Counted from the stretch's first letter, positions 43,483 through 52,725 are shown. The stretch: 64,000 nt of DNA from Sediminibacillus dalangtanensis (GCF_017792025.1 NZ_CP046956.1:1054001-1118000), one strand, 5' to 3'. A program made the numbers and translations. The notes: generated from the letters alone by a model not told the origin.

Positions 43483-44229
43483 ATGAGCATTCCTATACCA
43501 GACGATGAGTCGCTGTTCAACAATGTTAAATACCTGCAAGGAACGGACTACTTGACCATTGAAGGAACGGAGGACTTGACGGATCGGCAACTGCAGCGAT
43601 TAATCCAGTTGCTGGCTGACCATCCAGAGTTCAGAAAGATTCCGACCATTACGATACTCGTTGAAGGCACTATCTCGGAGCACATGGAAAATATACTTAG
43701 GAGCAGGAGCTTTCATTTACATGATGAAGTTGTCTTTTATCAAAGAAGGCTTGAAGATTTAATAAATGTTCAGTCAGCTTGGACCATACGATCTTTGCAC
43801 GAGCTAAATCAAAAAGACTTTCTAAAGGTTTGGGAGAAGGTCATTTCTGGTTCTTTGAATGCGTCTTCAATTCTTTCGATGGAAAAACAGATGGACAGTG
43901 TCAAAGCTGAACTTGGCAGCCGGTATAAGGATTCCTGTCTTGTAGCTTTTGAAGAAAAGAAACCGATTGGGATACTAATGCCTCACATCGAACCAGGTAC
44001 GGAACTGGAAGGACGATTGTTTTACTTTGGCCTTGTGCCCGATGAAAGAAATAAACGACAAAGCAGGGGGCTCCACTTGCATGCCTTAGCTAGATTGAAG
44101 CATGATTTTCATGCTGCCGTGTATGTTGGAAGTACAAGTATAAACAATCTTCCGATGAGAAAGGTTTTTGAGCAGAACGGCTGCCAATGGCTCGGCAAAA
44201 AACTGGTTTATAAACGTACAGCAACTTAA
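43483..44229 (+). CDS. GNAT-fold acetyltransferase-like protein
   Basis: A 248-residue protein: an N-terminal half without clear motifs and a C-terminal GNAT-like half with FYFGLVPDERNKRQSRGLHL in place of the acetyl-CoA loop (R/Q-x-x-G-x-x) and the terminal beta-strand pattern NLPMRKVFEQNGCQ. The ATG at 43483 follows GGAGGGGGAGG. It is probably cotranscribed with the ROK kinase. Acetyl-CoA binding is likely; the acceptor is unknown. Confidence 0.75.
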   Translation: MSIPIPDDESLFNNVKYLQGTDYLTIEGTEDLTDRQLQRLIQLLADHPEFRKIPTITILVEGTISEHMENILRSRSFHLHDEVVFYQRRLEDLINVQSAWTIRSLHELNQKDFLKVWEKVISGSLNASSILSMEKQMDSVKAELGSRYKDSCLVAFEEKKPIGILMPHIEPGTELEGRLFYFGLVPDERNKRQSRGLHLHALARLKHDFHAAVYVGSTSINNLPMRKVFEQNGCQWLGKKLVYKRTAT

Positions 44230-44327
44230 ACCGGGAAGTTCGGCTATTTGCTGTATTTTCTAACCGGGCAATTAATTAATAGGTATAAAAGGAAAGTTCG
44301 GAAACGGCATAAAGAGGAGGAGATCGT

Positions 44328-44498
44328 TTGAGCTCAAATAGTAACTTGATCATTCCAGCGGGTTTGTTTATTGGATTAGGCTTTGGCATGTTATTTCACA
44401 ACCCTGCCGCAGGGATTTTCATCGGTTTAGGAGCGGGCTTTTTGCTGCGCTTTGTACTTTCTTTATTTGAAAACAAACAAAACACCGGGGGAGACTAG
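44328..44498 (+). CDS. Small hydrophobic membrane protein, 56 residues
   Basis: A TTG start at 44328 with GAGGAGGAGAT just upstream. The protein has two glycine-rich hydrophobic segments (LIIPAGLFIGLGFGMLF and GIFIGLGAGFLLRFVLSL) split by HNPAA, ending ENKQNTGGD. The stop (44496-44498) is one base before the ATG of the next gene, so the two are coupled. Family not recognised. Confidence 0.7.
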   Translation: MSSNSNLIIPAGLFIGLGFGMLFHNPAAGIFIGLGAGFLLRFVLSLFENKQNTGGD

Positions 44499-44499
44499 A

Positions 44500-44736
44500 A
44501 TGAAATTCAAGGCTGTAAGAATAATGTTCATTTTAATTGTCATCGGCTCTTCAGGCGTCAACCTACTGGCTGGAGACTCTGACTTGCTCCCGTATACGAT
44601 GCTTGCGGGAGCAGCTTTACTTTTATTGAATGGAATGAGTGAACTTAACAGATCCAATCCGACTAATTGGGGGTATATGAGTTTAGCGGTGTCTTTGTTT
44701 TTATTGATCGTATCCATTGAAGGATTTTTAAGTTAG
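44500..44736 (+). CDS. DUF3953-like small membrane protein
   Basis: A 78-residue protein with three hydrophobic stretches. LPYTMLAGAALLLLNGMSEL followed by WGYMSLAVSLFLLIVSIEGF resembles the DUF3953 group. The ATG at 44500 follows GGGGGAG; longer frames upstream overlap the preceding small gene. Function unknown. It forms a two-gene unit with the 56-residue protein. Confidence 0.7.
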   Translation: MKFKAVRIMFILIVIGSSGVNLLAGDSDLLPYTMLAGAALLLLNGMSELNRSNPTNWGYMSLAVSLFLLIVSIEGFLS

Positions 44737-44863
44737 AGATTCTTTTTCCTGAATATCAGCGTTTATTCTAGTCGTAGAGGAGACATGGACTGCAAACGAA
44801 AGAAAAAATTCGCAGTGCCATCTTTCCAGCTTTGTTTGAACTTGACTAAAAAGAGAGACTTGA

Positions 44864-45192
44864 TTGAAAAACACAACCACCACGACAAACCGACTTAACA
44901 TCAGACCGCTTATGAAAGGGACGCATTCAAATGGGGGAGAGTCGGCTACACGGTTCACAATCAACTTTGGCGGAAAGGCTATGGAACCGAAGCGATCAAG
45001 GCTGCCTTGCAAATGGCGTTAACAGATTTGGGGTACCACCGGATCGAAGCGCATATCAACTTGGATAACAACCCGTCGATTAATCTCGCTGTCAGCTGTG
45101 GGATGGAATACGAATGCACAAGAAAAGAATTTATTTATGAATTTGATCAATGGACAGACAATCATGTTTATCATATGAATGCTAATGGATAG
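44864..45192 (+). pseudogene. GNAT (RimJ/RimL-type) acetyltransferase with internal deletion
   Basis: The first frame (from TTG 44864) gives TTTTTNRLNIRPLMKGTH, the usual N terminus of RimJ-like enzymes. After a frame change, RVGYTVHNQLWRKGYGTEAI, LQMALTDLGYHRIEAHINLD and NNPSINLAVSCGMEYE continue with the C-terminal half, including the acetyl-CoA loop RKGYGTEA. About 60-70 residues normally between these parts are missing, so this is a decayed gene. A second, intact RimJ-type gene lies at 58981. Confidence 0.8.
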
Positions 45193-45218
45193 TAACTATT
45201 CTTCTTGGAGGAAAGATA

Positions 45219-46037
45219 ATGCCGTATTGTTGCGTAGAAGGTACCGAGTTTTATTACCAGAAAATCGGACAGGGAATGCCAATGTTGATGCTTCATGGGT
45301 TCGGTCCAGACTCAAGATTGATGGGCGGTTGTATGGAACCTGTTTTTGAAAGACGGAATGGATACCAGCGGATCTATGTCGACCTCCCTGGGATGGGAAG
45401 GACAAAAGGGAAGCCCGGAACCGAAAGTGCCGATGGCTTTTTGAGATTGATTATTGGATTTATTGATGAGGTTATAAAAGGGAAGCCTTTTTTAATTGCT
45501 GGGGAGTCTTACGGTGGGTATCTGGCCCGCGGACTGCTGGAACATAGACGGAAACAAATAAAAGGGGCTGTGTTTATTTGTCCTGTGATTTTTCCTGACA
45601 AGCAAAAGCGGACCCTGCCGGAAAAGATACAAGTCTACCGAGATGAAGTGTTTCTTCAATCACTCGATCGTGAAAATAGGGAAGCATTCATAGAAGAAAA
45701 TACGGTGCTTAACCGTAAAACATGGGAACGTTTCCGAGAAGAAGTATTAGCGGGACTGCGGATGGCCGATGGGGAGTTTCTTGCCAAAGTCCAGGACAAC
45801 TATCAGTTTACTTTTCCAATTGACACGGTGGTTTTTTCTGAACCAATTCTGTTTTTATTGGGAAAGCAGGACGCAGTTGTCGGTTACAAGGATGCGTTCA
45901 AGCTGGATGGAACATTTCCGCGCGGTACGTTTGCTGTACTGGATAAGGCTGGACATTATCTGCAGATCGAACAAGCGCGATTGTTTGAAGTCCATATGCA
46001 TGAATGGTTCGACAGGGTGGAGCAAGGGAACATGTAG
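45219..46037 (+). CDS. Alpha/beta-hydrolase
   Basis: A 272-residue protein with the alpha/beta-hydrolase fold: oxyanion loop LHGFGPDSR, nucleophile Ser97 in AGESYGGYLA, catalytic acid probably Asp in GKQDAVVGY, and His in DKAGHYLQIEQ. No signal peptide, so cytosolic. The ATG follows TTGGAGGAAAG. The downstream MFS gene begins 23 bases after its stop, so an operon is likely. The substrate is unknown. Confidence 0.88.
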   Translation: MPYCCVEGTEFYYQKIGQGMPMLMLHGFGPDSRLMGGCMEPVFERRNGYQRIYVDLPGMGRTKGKPGTESADGFLRLIIGFIDEVIKGKPFLIAGESYGGYLARGLLEHRRKQIKGAVFICPVIFPDKQKRTLPEKIQVYRDEVFLQSLDRENREAFIEENTVLNRKTWERFREEVLAGLRMADGEFLAKVQDNYQFTFPIDTVVFSEPILFLLGKQDAVVGYKDAFKLDGTFPRGTFAVLDKAGHYLQIEQARLFEVHMHEWFDRVEQGNM

Positions 46038-46060
46038 CGGCCGGAGGGGAGGAGAATAGG

Positions 46061-47296
46061 ATGCAACATCAGAAGGCAAAGAAACATGCGATGTTATTGT
46101 TGGTCGGGGTGGGGATTTCTTCCTTTGGAGACTTTATTTATTTGGTTGCCATCAATGTTCTCGTCCTTCAGTTGACTGGGTCGGCGGCCGCTGTTGCAGG
46201 GCTATGGATAATGGGTCCTGTTGCTTCTATTTTGACGAAATTCTGGTCTGGAAGTTTGATAGACCGGTTGAACAAACGGAGGCTGATGATCCTGACAGAT
46301 GTTTTTCGCGCTTTGTTAGTAGCTGTCATTCCGTTTATAACTACTATAGGGCTTATATATTTCTGTTTGTTTTTCCTGTCTGTAGCCAAGGCATTCTTTG
46401 AACCAACCTCCGTTTCTTATATAACCGGAGTGATACCAAAACAGCAGCGGAAACGCTTCAATTCTTTCCGCAGTCTTGTCACTTCCGGCGCTTTTTTAGT
46501 CGGTCCTGCCATTGCTGGTGTGCTGCTTATGGTGACGACAGCGAGTATTGCTATCTGGATAAATGCCGTTTCTTTCTTGCTTTCTGCCTTTTTTCTAAGC
46601 TGGCTGCCAAATCTGGAACAGAAAGAAGATACTCCCGGAACGTTTGCTTGGAGGTTCCTCAGAGAGGACTGGCAGCAGGTCATCGATTTTAGTAAAAAAC
46701 ATGCATATGTCATGTCGATTTATTTGTTTGCCCAGTTATTCACGGTGGTGGCATTGGGAATGGATGCGCAGGAAGTCGTCTTTACTCAGCAGGTGCTCGG
46801 TTTGACAGAGGCGGAATTTGGATTGCTTATCAGTATTACCGGGGCTGGTTCTATCGTCGGGGCAGCCACCATATCGATTCTTGCAAAGAAACTATCGATC
46901 CGGCTGTTGGTTGCCAGCGGCTATTTACTGGTTGCGGCAGGTTATCTCATTTATGCACTGTCCTTTTCTTTTTGGTCGGTGGCTGTTGGATTTATTATTC
47001 TTGGATTCTTTAATGCTTTTTCGTCTACAGGTCTTCTGACGTTTTACCAAAATAATGTACCATTATCAATCATGGGCAGAATCACCAGCGTGTATGGTAC
47101 CTTACAAAGTCTGTTGCAAATCGTGTTTATTTTGTTGATTGGGTTTACCGGAGACTTGGTTCCGTTACGTTACAGCATTATTGCTGCTTCCTTGTTGACG
47201 GTGGCCTTGAGTGTCGTCATGACAGCATTGGTTTACCAGCCTTCCCGGAATCGGCATTTTGCAGAAGAATCAGAAGCTGCAGAAATGGCCAATTAA
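46061..47296 (+). CDS. MFS transporter (MFS_3/EntS-like)
   Basis: A 411-residue protein with about 12 membrane helices. The N terminus GVGISSFGDFIYLVAINVLV and the loop SGSLIDRLNKRRLMILTDVF match the MFS_3 group, which includes siderophore and macrolide exporters. The ATG at 46061 follows GGAGGGGAGGAG; the frame extends upstream into the hydrolase without a ribosome binding site. It lies between the hydrolase and SDR genes, all on one strand with short gaps. Substrate not assigned. Confidence 0.85.
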   Translation: MQHQKAKKHAMLLLVGVGISSFGDFIYLVAINVLVLQLTGSAAAVAGLWIMGPVASILTKFWSGSLIDRLNKRRLMILTDVFRALLVAVIPFITTIGLIYFCLFFLSVAKAFFEPTSVSYITGVIPKQQRKRFNSFRSLVTSGAFLVGPAIAGVLLMVTTASIAIWINAVSFLLSAFFLSWLPNLEQKEDTPGTFAWRFLREDWQQVIDFSKKHAYVMSIYLFAQLFTVVALGMDAQEVVFTQQVLGLTEAEFGLLISITGAGSIVGAATISILAKKLSIRLLVASGYLLVAAGYLIYALSFSFWSVAVGFIILGFFNAFSSTGLLTFYQNNVPLSIMGRITSVYGTLQSLLQIVFILLIGFTGDLVPLRYSIIAASLLTVALSVVMTALVYQPSRNRHFAEESEAAEMAN

Positions 47297-47315
47297 GTAG
47301 ATTGGAGCTGATCAG

Positions 47316-47861
47316 ATGAATGAAAAACACGCTTTGGTCATCGGGGGAACAGGTATGCTGGCAAAAGTGACATTATGGCTGGCAGACAACCATGCCAACG
47401 TTTCCGTGATTGGCAGAACGCAAAAGAAACATCGGGACTTGATAGAGAAGGCAAGTGACCCGGCACAGCTCAACAACATCGCAGTAGATTATTATGATTT
47501 GGGCGCACTGGAAACCAAACTGAAACAAGCTATGGACAGGTATGGGCCGATCACCGTTGCGGTCTGTTGGTCGCCCTTTTATCCTGCTGTCGAACGGATT
47601 TGTCAGGTGATTTCCGAAAGGACAGATAACTGGCAGCTTTACCATGTAAAAGGAAGCAGGCGATATTTTGAAGATGAACCATTAAGCGTGCCAGCATCCT
47701 GTCAATATCGCAGTATTTACTTGGGGTTTGTCTTAACGGGAAATCTATCAAGATGGTTGACTCACGATGAAATAGCTGGTGGTATAATAGAAGGTGTGAA
47801 GAAAGATGAAGCTAGAGTTGTCGTCGGGACGATTCATCCTTATGAGAATCGCCCTCGCTGA
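47316..47861 (+). CDS. Short-chain dehydrogenase-like NAD(P)-binding protein
   Basis: A 181-residue protein. ALVIGGTGMLAKVTLWLAD is a Rossmann dinucleotide motif of the SDR type, followed by VSVIGRTQKK, where the arginine suggests NADP preference. The usual catalytic Tyr-xxx-Lys is not clearly present, and the protein is shorter than classical SDRs (~250). The enzymatic role is therefore uncertain. It is the last gene of the 45.2-47.9 kb cluster; the LysR gene begins 23 bases later. Confidence 0.75.
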   Translation: MNEKHALVIGGTGMLAKVTLWLADNHANVSVIGRTQKKHRDLIEKASDPAQLNNIAVDYYDLGALETKLKQAMDRYGPITVAVCWSPFYPAVERICQVISERTDNWQLYHVKGSRRYFEDEPLSVPASCQYRSIYLGFVLTGNLSRWLTHDEIAGGIIEGVKKDEARVVVGTIHPYENRPR

Positions 47862-47884
47862 ATGGATGAAAAGAGGTGCATACC

Positions 47885-48781
47885 GTGGATATCAGACATT
47901 TAAAATATTTTATAGAAGTTTGTCAGTACAACAGTTTTACTCGAGCCGCGGATCATTTATACGTAACGCAGCCTACCATCAGCAAGATGATAAAAAATCT
48001 TGAAGCGGAGCTGGGCGTTGAGCTTTTTGATCGATCAAAAAAGCAGTTAGAACTGACGGATGCTGGACGGATTATATTGGAACAAGCCCACACCATCGAT
48101 AAGGCGTTTGACAATTTGCAAACAGAATTGGATGATCTATTAGGATTGCAAAAAGGGCATATTCGTATCGGTTTACCTCCGATCATGGATGCCGATAAGT
48201 TTATTCGTATTCTAGGAGACTTTCATCAACTGTATCCACAAATAACATTTCAACTTATAGAAAACGGGATGAAAAAAATCGAAGAAGATATTTACCATGA
48301 TGAGTTGGACGTGGGAATCACCGTGTTGCCAACAGTGGAAGATGAGTTCCATTACTTTTCTTTCATGAAAGAAGAATTACGAGTAGTAATCCCTGAATCC
48401 CATCCGCTCGCTTCCAGAAAACAAATAAAGTTGGAAGAATTGAAGGAACAGCGTTTCATATTGTTCAACAAGGACTTTGCGCTGAATGATCAAATTTCAG
48501 AGGCTTGTAGAAATGCCGGATTTATTCCACGGGTAGTAGCTGAAAGCTCCCAATGGGACTTTATCGGGAAAATGATCGCGACAAATTTAGGTATTTGTAT
48601 ATTGCCTTACAGTGTTTCCCAGCTTCTAAAAGAAAATGTGCAGACAATAAAAGTAGTAAAGCCGACAATTGAATGGGACTTAGCTGTCATATGGAGAAAA
48701 AATCATTACTTGTCTTATGCGACAAGAGAGTGGCTGGAATTTACCCAAGAGCGATTGACATTAGGAAACACCTCGGAATAG
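47885..48781 (+). CDS. LysR-family transcriptional regulator
   Basis: A 298-residue regulator with the N-terminal winged HTH (DIRHLKYFIEVCQYNSFTRA, then VTQPTISKMIKNLE) and the C-terminal periplasmic-binding-protein-like effector domain. The GTG at 47885 follows AAGAGGTG at six bases; the GTG at 47876 lies within the ribosome binding sequence. The closest look is to the CidR/CcpC group, which senses acetate or citrate, but the effector cannot be read. The final codons overlap the left arm of the terminator. Confidence 0.92.
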   Translation: MDIRHLKYFIEVCQYNSFTRAADHLYVTQPTISKMIKNLEAELGVELFDRSKKQLELTDAGRIILEQAHTIDKAFDNLQTELDDLLGLQKGHIRIGLPPIMDADKFIRILGDFHQLYPQITFQLIENGMKKIEEDIYHDELDVGITVLPTVEDEFHYFSFMKEELRVVIPESHPLASRKQIKLEELKEQRFILFNKDFALNDQISEACRNAGFIPRVVAESSQWDFIGKMIATNLGICILPYSVSQLLKENVQTIKVVKPTIEWDLAVIWRKNHYLSYATREWLEFTQERLTLGNTSE

Positions 48782-48795
48782 AGGTGTTTTTTTTT
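48766..48795 (+). terminator. Terminator overlapping the end of the LysR gene
   Basis: AAACACCTC (48766-48774) pairs with GAGGTGTTT (48781-48789) and is followed by Ts to 48795. The left arm and loop are coding sequence. A dispersed repeat follows immediately. Confidence 0.92.
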
Positions 48796-48978
48796 GCTGT
48801 ATAGGAAATTATAAATTTAATTGTCTGTGGATAATTATTGGCTGAACCAGCCACGTCCAGCTCCAGCGCCTACCCCCTCGAGGTCTTAAGCCCACCCTCT
48901 ATGTGGCAAAAAGCGCCACGCCGAGGCTGTTCTTAAGCTTGTCGGGGGTGAGCAAGGCGCTTGCGCTTTTGTCCTAGC
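48796..48978 (+). repeat. Modular dispersed repeat, copy lacking module B
   Basis: Leader GCTGTATAGGAAATTATAAA, module A with TACCCCCTCGAGGTCTTAAG, then directly the tail GGCGCTTGCGCTTTTGTCC. Very similar to copy 1 (505) over leader and module A. Nothing else is seen up to 49127. Confidence 0.88.
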
Positions 48979-49127
48979 GTTTTACAGAATCAATGGGTTT
49001 CTAGTGTGGACTGAAGCGATTACATAGATAAAATCTATCCGTTCCATAAAAAATATCCATTTTACGAATCCTTTCCGGCAGTCTTACACTCAATATGTAC
49101 ACAAAAAAAGAAGGAAGGATCGATCCA

Positions 49128-49670
49128 ATGATTGATGCAAAGAATCCAAAAGAAAGCTTGATCGTCAATACGGATCAGGTAATGATCAATGATCTGAATA
49201 ATTATAATACATTGTTTGGCGGCGTGTTGATGAAAAAATTGGATAATAACGCTACCTTGTCGGCAAGGCGTCACGCCAGAGTCAAAGAATGCGTGACAGC
49301 CTCGACAGATTCTATTGATTTCCTGCACCCAATCCATCAGACCGATTCGGTTTGTGTCGAATCATTTGTTTCATACACGGGAAATAAATCGATGGAAATT
49401 TTTTGTAAGGTCATTGCCGAGGATATGCTTACAGGCGAGCGAAGGATGGCAGCCACGGCATTCTTAACGTTTGTTGCACTTGACGAAAACAAAAAGCCGA
49501 TTAAAGTACCGGAAATCATCCCGGAAACCGAAGAAGAAAAATTTCTTTACGAGTCAGGGAAAGAGCGTGCAGAAATCCGTAGACAACGTAGAAAGCACAG
49601 CAAGGAACTAACGGAAAAAATCGGCATACGAAAGCCGTGGGAAAGAGGAGTGAAGGTGCATGACCAATAA
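49128..49670 (+). CDS. Acyl-CoA thioesterase, hotdog fold (YkhA-like)
   Basis: A 180-residue protein of the acyl-CoA hydrolase hotdog family. NNYNTLFGGVLMKKLDNNAT carries the conserved N-x-x-G-x-LF-GG and acidic/Asn catalytic region, and DFLHPIHQTDSV is the second strand motif. The C-terminal ~50 residues are basic and helical (REIRRQRRK type). The ATG at 49128 is preceded by GGAAGG at ten bases; an ATG at 49095 has no site. It hydrolyses medium/long acyl-CoA in family members. It overlaps the next gene by 11 bases. Confidence 0.88.
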   Translation: MIDAKNPKESLIVNTDQVMINDLNNYNTLFGGVLMKKLDNNATLSARRHARVKECVTASTDSIDFLHPIHQTDSVCVESFVSYTGNKSMEIFCKVIAEDMLTGERRMAATAFLTFVALDENKKPIKVPEIIPETEEEKFLYESGKERAEIRRQRRKHSKELTEKIGIRKPWERGVKVHDQ

Positions 49671-50034
49671 ATTAGCTAGTCTGACAGAAATCTATCAGGC
49701 AAAGGCAGATATAGAACAATTAAAACAGCAAAAACCGGAACTGTATGAACAACTTCTTCACGTAGTGAGCCTTACAAGACAGCTTCAGATCAAATACGGT
49801 TATTTGGGTTCCTTGTTGATGGAGGAAAGCACACCAAAATATCAACCGAAATTTGTAAGGGAGTCCGTTCTCAGTCTTTATCTTGAAGAAGTAGAAAAGC
49901 TGAAAAAACATCAGGACATCGGGTTAGTGAGGGATATCATCGAGAGGAACCGCCAGGTAAGCGAATCGAAAATATGCCTATTGTTGCTTGGAGCCAAGCC
50001 AGAGCTGCTTCAAGGATCCATGATTATGAATTAA
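49660..50034 (+). CDS. Hypothetical protein coupled to the thioesterase
   Basis: A 124-residue soluble, mostly helical protein (KADIEQLKQQKPELYEQLLH) without recognised motifs. It starts within the last codons of the thioesterase gene, with GAGGAGTGAAGG upstream, so translation is coupled. Real coding is supported by the site and overlap. Function unknown. Confidence 0.75.
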   Translation: MTNKLASLTEIYQAKADIEQLKQQKPELYEQLLHVVSLTRQLQIKYGYLGSLLMEESTPKYQPKFVRESVLSLYLEEVEKLKKHQDIGLVRDIIERNRQVSESKICLLLLGAKPELLQGSMIMN

Positions 50035-50088
50035 GAAAGACGGACTGTTGAGCTTTGTATGGTTGCTGAATAGAGGATAGCAAAAGAT

Positions 50089-50129
50089 AAGCTGTTCCGC
50101 ATCCGCTGCAGGAACAGCTTGGTTTTTTT
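50089..50129 (+). terminator. Terminator after the thioesterase operon
   Basis: AAGCTGTTCC pairs perfectly with GGAACAGCTT around 12 bases, followed after GG by seven Ts. It lies between convergent genes and partly overlaps the end of dacC. Confidence 0.88.
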
Positions 50130-51651
50130 AGAATTTATGCTTTGCCAGTGTCATGGCAATGTCGTCTTCGATAGCAGTGATACCAGAACGAGCACCTAAA
50201 TAATTGTTTACCATGATGGAAAAGATCAGTTTTTCTCCATCTTTGGCAGTTACATAGCCAGACAGCGTTGAAACGCTATTCAATGAACCTGTTTTTGCTT
50301 TCACATTTCCTTTTGCAGGTTCTTCTTTCATCCGGGAACGAAGGGTTCCACCGACCAAGCGATCGGAAATGCCCGCTACAGGGAGAGATTGCTCCCAGAC
50401 TGGGAACCAGCTTTTTTCTTGGGCGTTGTACAATAACTGCGACAGACTATTGGCAGGGATATAGGTTTTATGCGACATACCTGATCCGTCACGCAGTTGA
50501 ACAGTATTGGTATCTACACCCAATTTTTTCGCAACAGCCTCGGTCACCTGCAGGCCTTTTTCCCAGCTTCCTTCTCCATGCGCTACTTTTCCCATCTCTT
50601 TTGTCAAGATTTCTCCGTGTCCATTGTTGCTTAACTTCATAAACGGAACCAACAGCTTCTGTAAAGGCATGGATTTCTTTTCGGCAAGCTTCGTTGCTTG
50701 CTTAGGGGTTTTATGGAAAACAGTATTTTTATTCCCGATAAAAGAAATGCCTTCTTCAGCCAGCGTCCGCCGAAAAACATTCAATGTATAACCAGTGGGC
50801 TCCCAAACGGAGGACCACGATTTAGATGTCGATCCGTTTAACGGCATGCTACCCTCAATGACGATTTCGTTTGTCCCGTGCTGGCGTGTAATGGAAATAT
50901 CCTTCGAATCATCTTCCGCAACCATTCTGGTCTGGTTGTTGATCGTTAGGTAGTCATTCTCAGGCGTCATATGGATGTTAGCAGGTTCTCCAATCTGATC
51001 AGAAGGTGTTACCTCGACAATGACCGTTCCGGCATCATAATCGGAATCAGGAGACAGAGTAAGAGCAGATACCTGGGCACCGGTATAGAATGGTTCATCC
51101 GACCAATTTAAGTCTTCAGACAAACGAACGTCATCATACCAAGTGTCATCTCCAATCAGCTTGCCTTTAATTTTGTGAATGCCTCGTTCATGCAATTCTG
51201 CTGCAAATTGCTTTAAGTCTTGCTCCAGTAATGTCGGATCCCCTTTCCCTTTGAGATAGAGATTGCCATGTAATACATTGCCTTTTACTAATCCATCAGT
51301 CCATACCTCTGTTGTAAATTGGTAGTCCGGTCCCAATGTTTCCAAGGCGGCAGTACTCGTCAACAATTTCATATTGGAAGCAGGCCGCAACCGTGTATTT
51401 CCGTTTTGTGCGTAGATCAATTCGCCTGTTTTGGCTTTTCGGACGCTAACTCCCGTCACAGTACCGGCGAGTTTATCATCTGCCAGAATTTCATCTAACT
51501 TTTGTTTTAATGTAGTTGTCTCTGCTGTTTGGCTCTTAGGAGGATCTTCAGAAGCAGTGAGTTGGAAGTTGATGGTTTGTCCGGTTAATGGAAGGAAGAC
51601 TAGAATTGCAAATACTAGCAGCATTAAGGTACGCTTTTTAATGATAGACAA
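50128..51651 (-). CDS. dacC: D-alanyl-D-alanine carboxypeptidase/endopeptidase (PBP4, peptidase S13)
   Basis: A 507-residue secreted penicillin-binding protein with an N-terminal signal/anchor (about 7-25). Active-site motifs are Ser92-x-x-Lys95 in ASNMK, S-x-N as KLSNNGHGE, and the KTG box in KAKTGSLNS. The long insert between the SxxK and SxN motifs is the mark of family S13 (E. coli PBP4, B. subtilis DacC/PBP4a). It trims or cuts peptidoglycan stem peptides outside the membrane. The start is TTG at 51651, with AAAGGATG nine bases upstream. Single gene. Confidence 0.95.
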   Translation of the reverse strand: MSIIKKRTLMLLVFAILVFLPLTGQTINFQLTASEDPPKSQTAETTTLKQKLDEILADDKLAGTVTGVSVRKAKTGELIYAQNGNTRLRPASNMKLLTSTAALETLGPDYQFTTEVWTDGLVKGNVLHGNLYLKGKGDPTLLEQDLKQFAAELHERGIHKIKGKLIGDDTWYDDVRLSEDLNWSDEPFYTGAQVSALTLSPDSDYDAGTVIVEVTPSDQIGEPANIHMTPENDYLTINNQTRMVAEDDSKDISITRQHGTNEIVIEGSMPLNGSTSKSWSSVWEPTGYTLNVFRRTLAEEGISFIGNKNTVFHKTPKQATKLAEKKSMPLQKLLVPFMKLSNNGHGEILTKEMGKVAHGEGSWEKGLQVTEAVAKKLGVDTNTVQLRDGSGMSHKTYIPANSLSQLLYNAQEKSWFPVWEQSLPVAGISDRLVGGTLRSRMKEEPAKGNVKAKTGSLNSVSTLSGYVTAKDGEKLIFSIMVNNYLGARSGITAIEDDIAMTLAKHKF

Positions 51652-51888
51652 GTTTTCACATCCTTTCTTAAAGTGTTTGAATAGTTAAATAATAATGGAT
51701 TTATATCCTAATATGGTGATTTTTTTGGAAAACAATTCCGATTACCTAGTTGGGTGGAAGCTTTTATGGCTTTTGCAGGAGGTATATAGTTGGAGCCTTT
51801 ATTCAGCCTATTAAAAAAGTGTAGGAAAAAGAAGTGGTTTCTATACAAGTGTTCATCGAAAACATAAGCACGAAAAGGAGAGAAGGAG

Positions 51889-52677
51889 TTGGAAAAGAAA
51901 CGAAGATTATCCCCAGGTGTAAAACAGTTCGAAATCGAGTCCAGCAAAAATGAACATTACCAGCTGATGTTGAGTGTCCCGGACAAGGAGGTACCGATAG
52001 AAGGATTTCCTGTATTTTACGTGTTGGATGGAAATGCTTTCTTTCATACGATACGTGAAATGGTACGTGTGCAATCGCATAAGCCGGACAAAACCGGAGT
52101 CGTTCCGATGGTTATAGTTGGACTCGGCCATCCAACAGAAAAGGACTTTGATCCAGCATACCGAATCCGAGATTATACCTTTCCGATTAAAAACGGAAAA
52201 GTTCCCCCTCAATTTTCTGATTATGAAAATGGACAGGCAGAAGCTTTTGCGAATTTTATTGAGTCAGAAGTCAAACCGTTGATTTCAGAATATGTATCCA
52301 TTAATACACAGAAGCAGGCGCTGTTTGGCCATTCTCTAGGAGGATTGTTCGTTCTTTATTCACTATTCAACTATCCTGGTTCATTTCAACGTTATGTCGC
52401 ATGCAGTCCGTCTTTATGGTGGGATGATCGGGGAATATACCGTTTTTTTGAAAGATGGCAAAATAGGATAAAACGAACAACAACAGATACAAGGATTTTT
52501 ATGGCAGCAGGATCATTGGAAAGGGACTTCATGCGGGAAGACGTCAGGCGGCTCGCCGATAGGTTTGCTGAATGGTCTCCTTCCTTGTTTTCCGTCTATC
52601 ATGAGGCGGAAGGGGAAAACCACATATCCGCTGTCCATAGTGTGATAAGCAAAATCCTCCGCTTTGTCTCCTCCTGA
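51889..52677 (+). CDS. Esterase of the siderophore esterase type (IroE/BesA-like)
   Basis: A 262-residue alpha/beta-hydrolase of the esterase D/Fes-like group: VFYVLDGNAFFHTIREM, nucleophile Ser149 in FGHSLGGLF, the following ACSPSLWWDD, and the C-terminal His in EGENHISAVHS. These are the motifs of enterobactin/bacillibactin trilactone esterases. TTG start at 51889 after GGAGAGAAGGAG. No siderophore synthesis or uptake genes are near, so another ester substrate is possible. Confidence 0.85.
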   Translation: MEKKRRLSPGVKQFEIESSKNEHYQLMLSVPDKEVPIEGFPVFYVLDGNAFFHTIREMVRVQSHKPDKTGVVPMVIVGLGHPTEKDFDPAYRIRDYTFPIKNGKVPPQFSDYENGQAEAFANFIESEVKPLISEYVSINTQKQALFGHSLGGLFVLYSLFNYPGSFQRYVACSPSLWWDDRGIYRFFERWQNRIKRTTTDTRIFMAAGSLERDFMREDVRRLADRFAEWSPSLFSVYHEAEGENHISAVHSVISKILRFVSS

Positions 52678-52725
52678 AGGCAACGAGCCGTAGGTAGATC
52701 AATTGAACCGTTACAAAAGCCCCGG

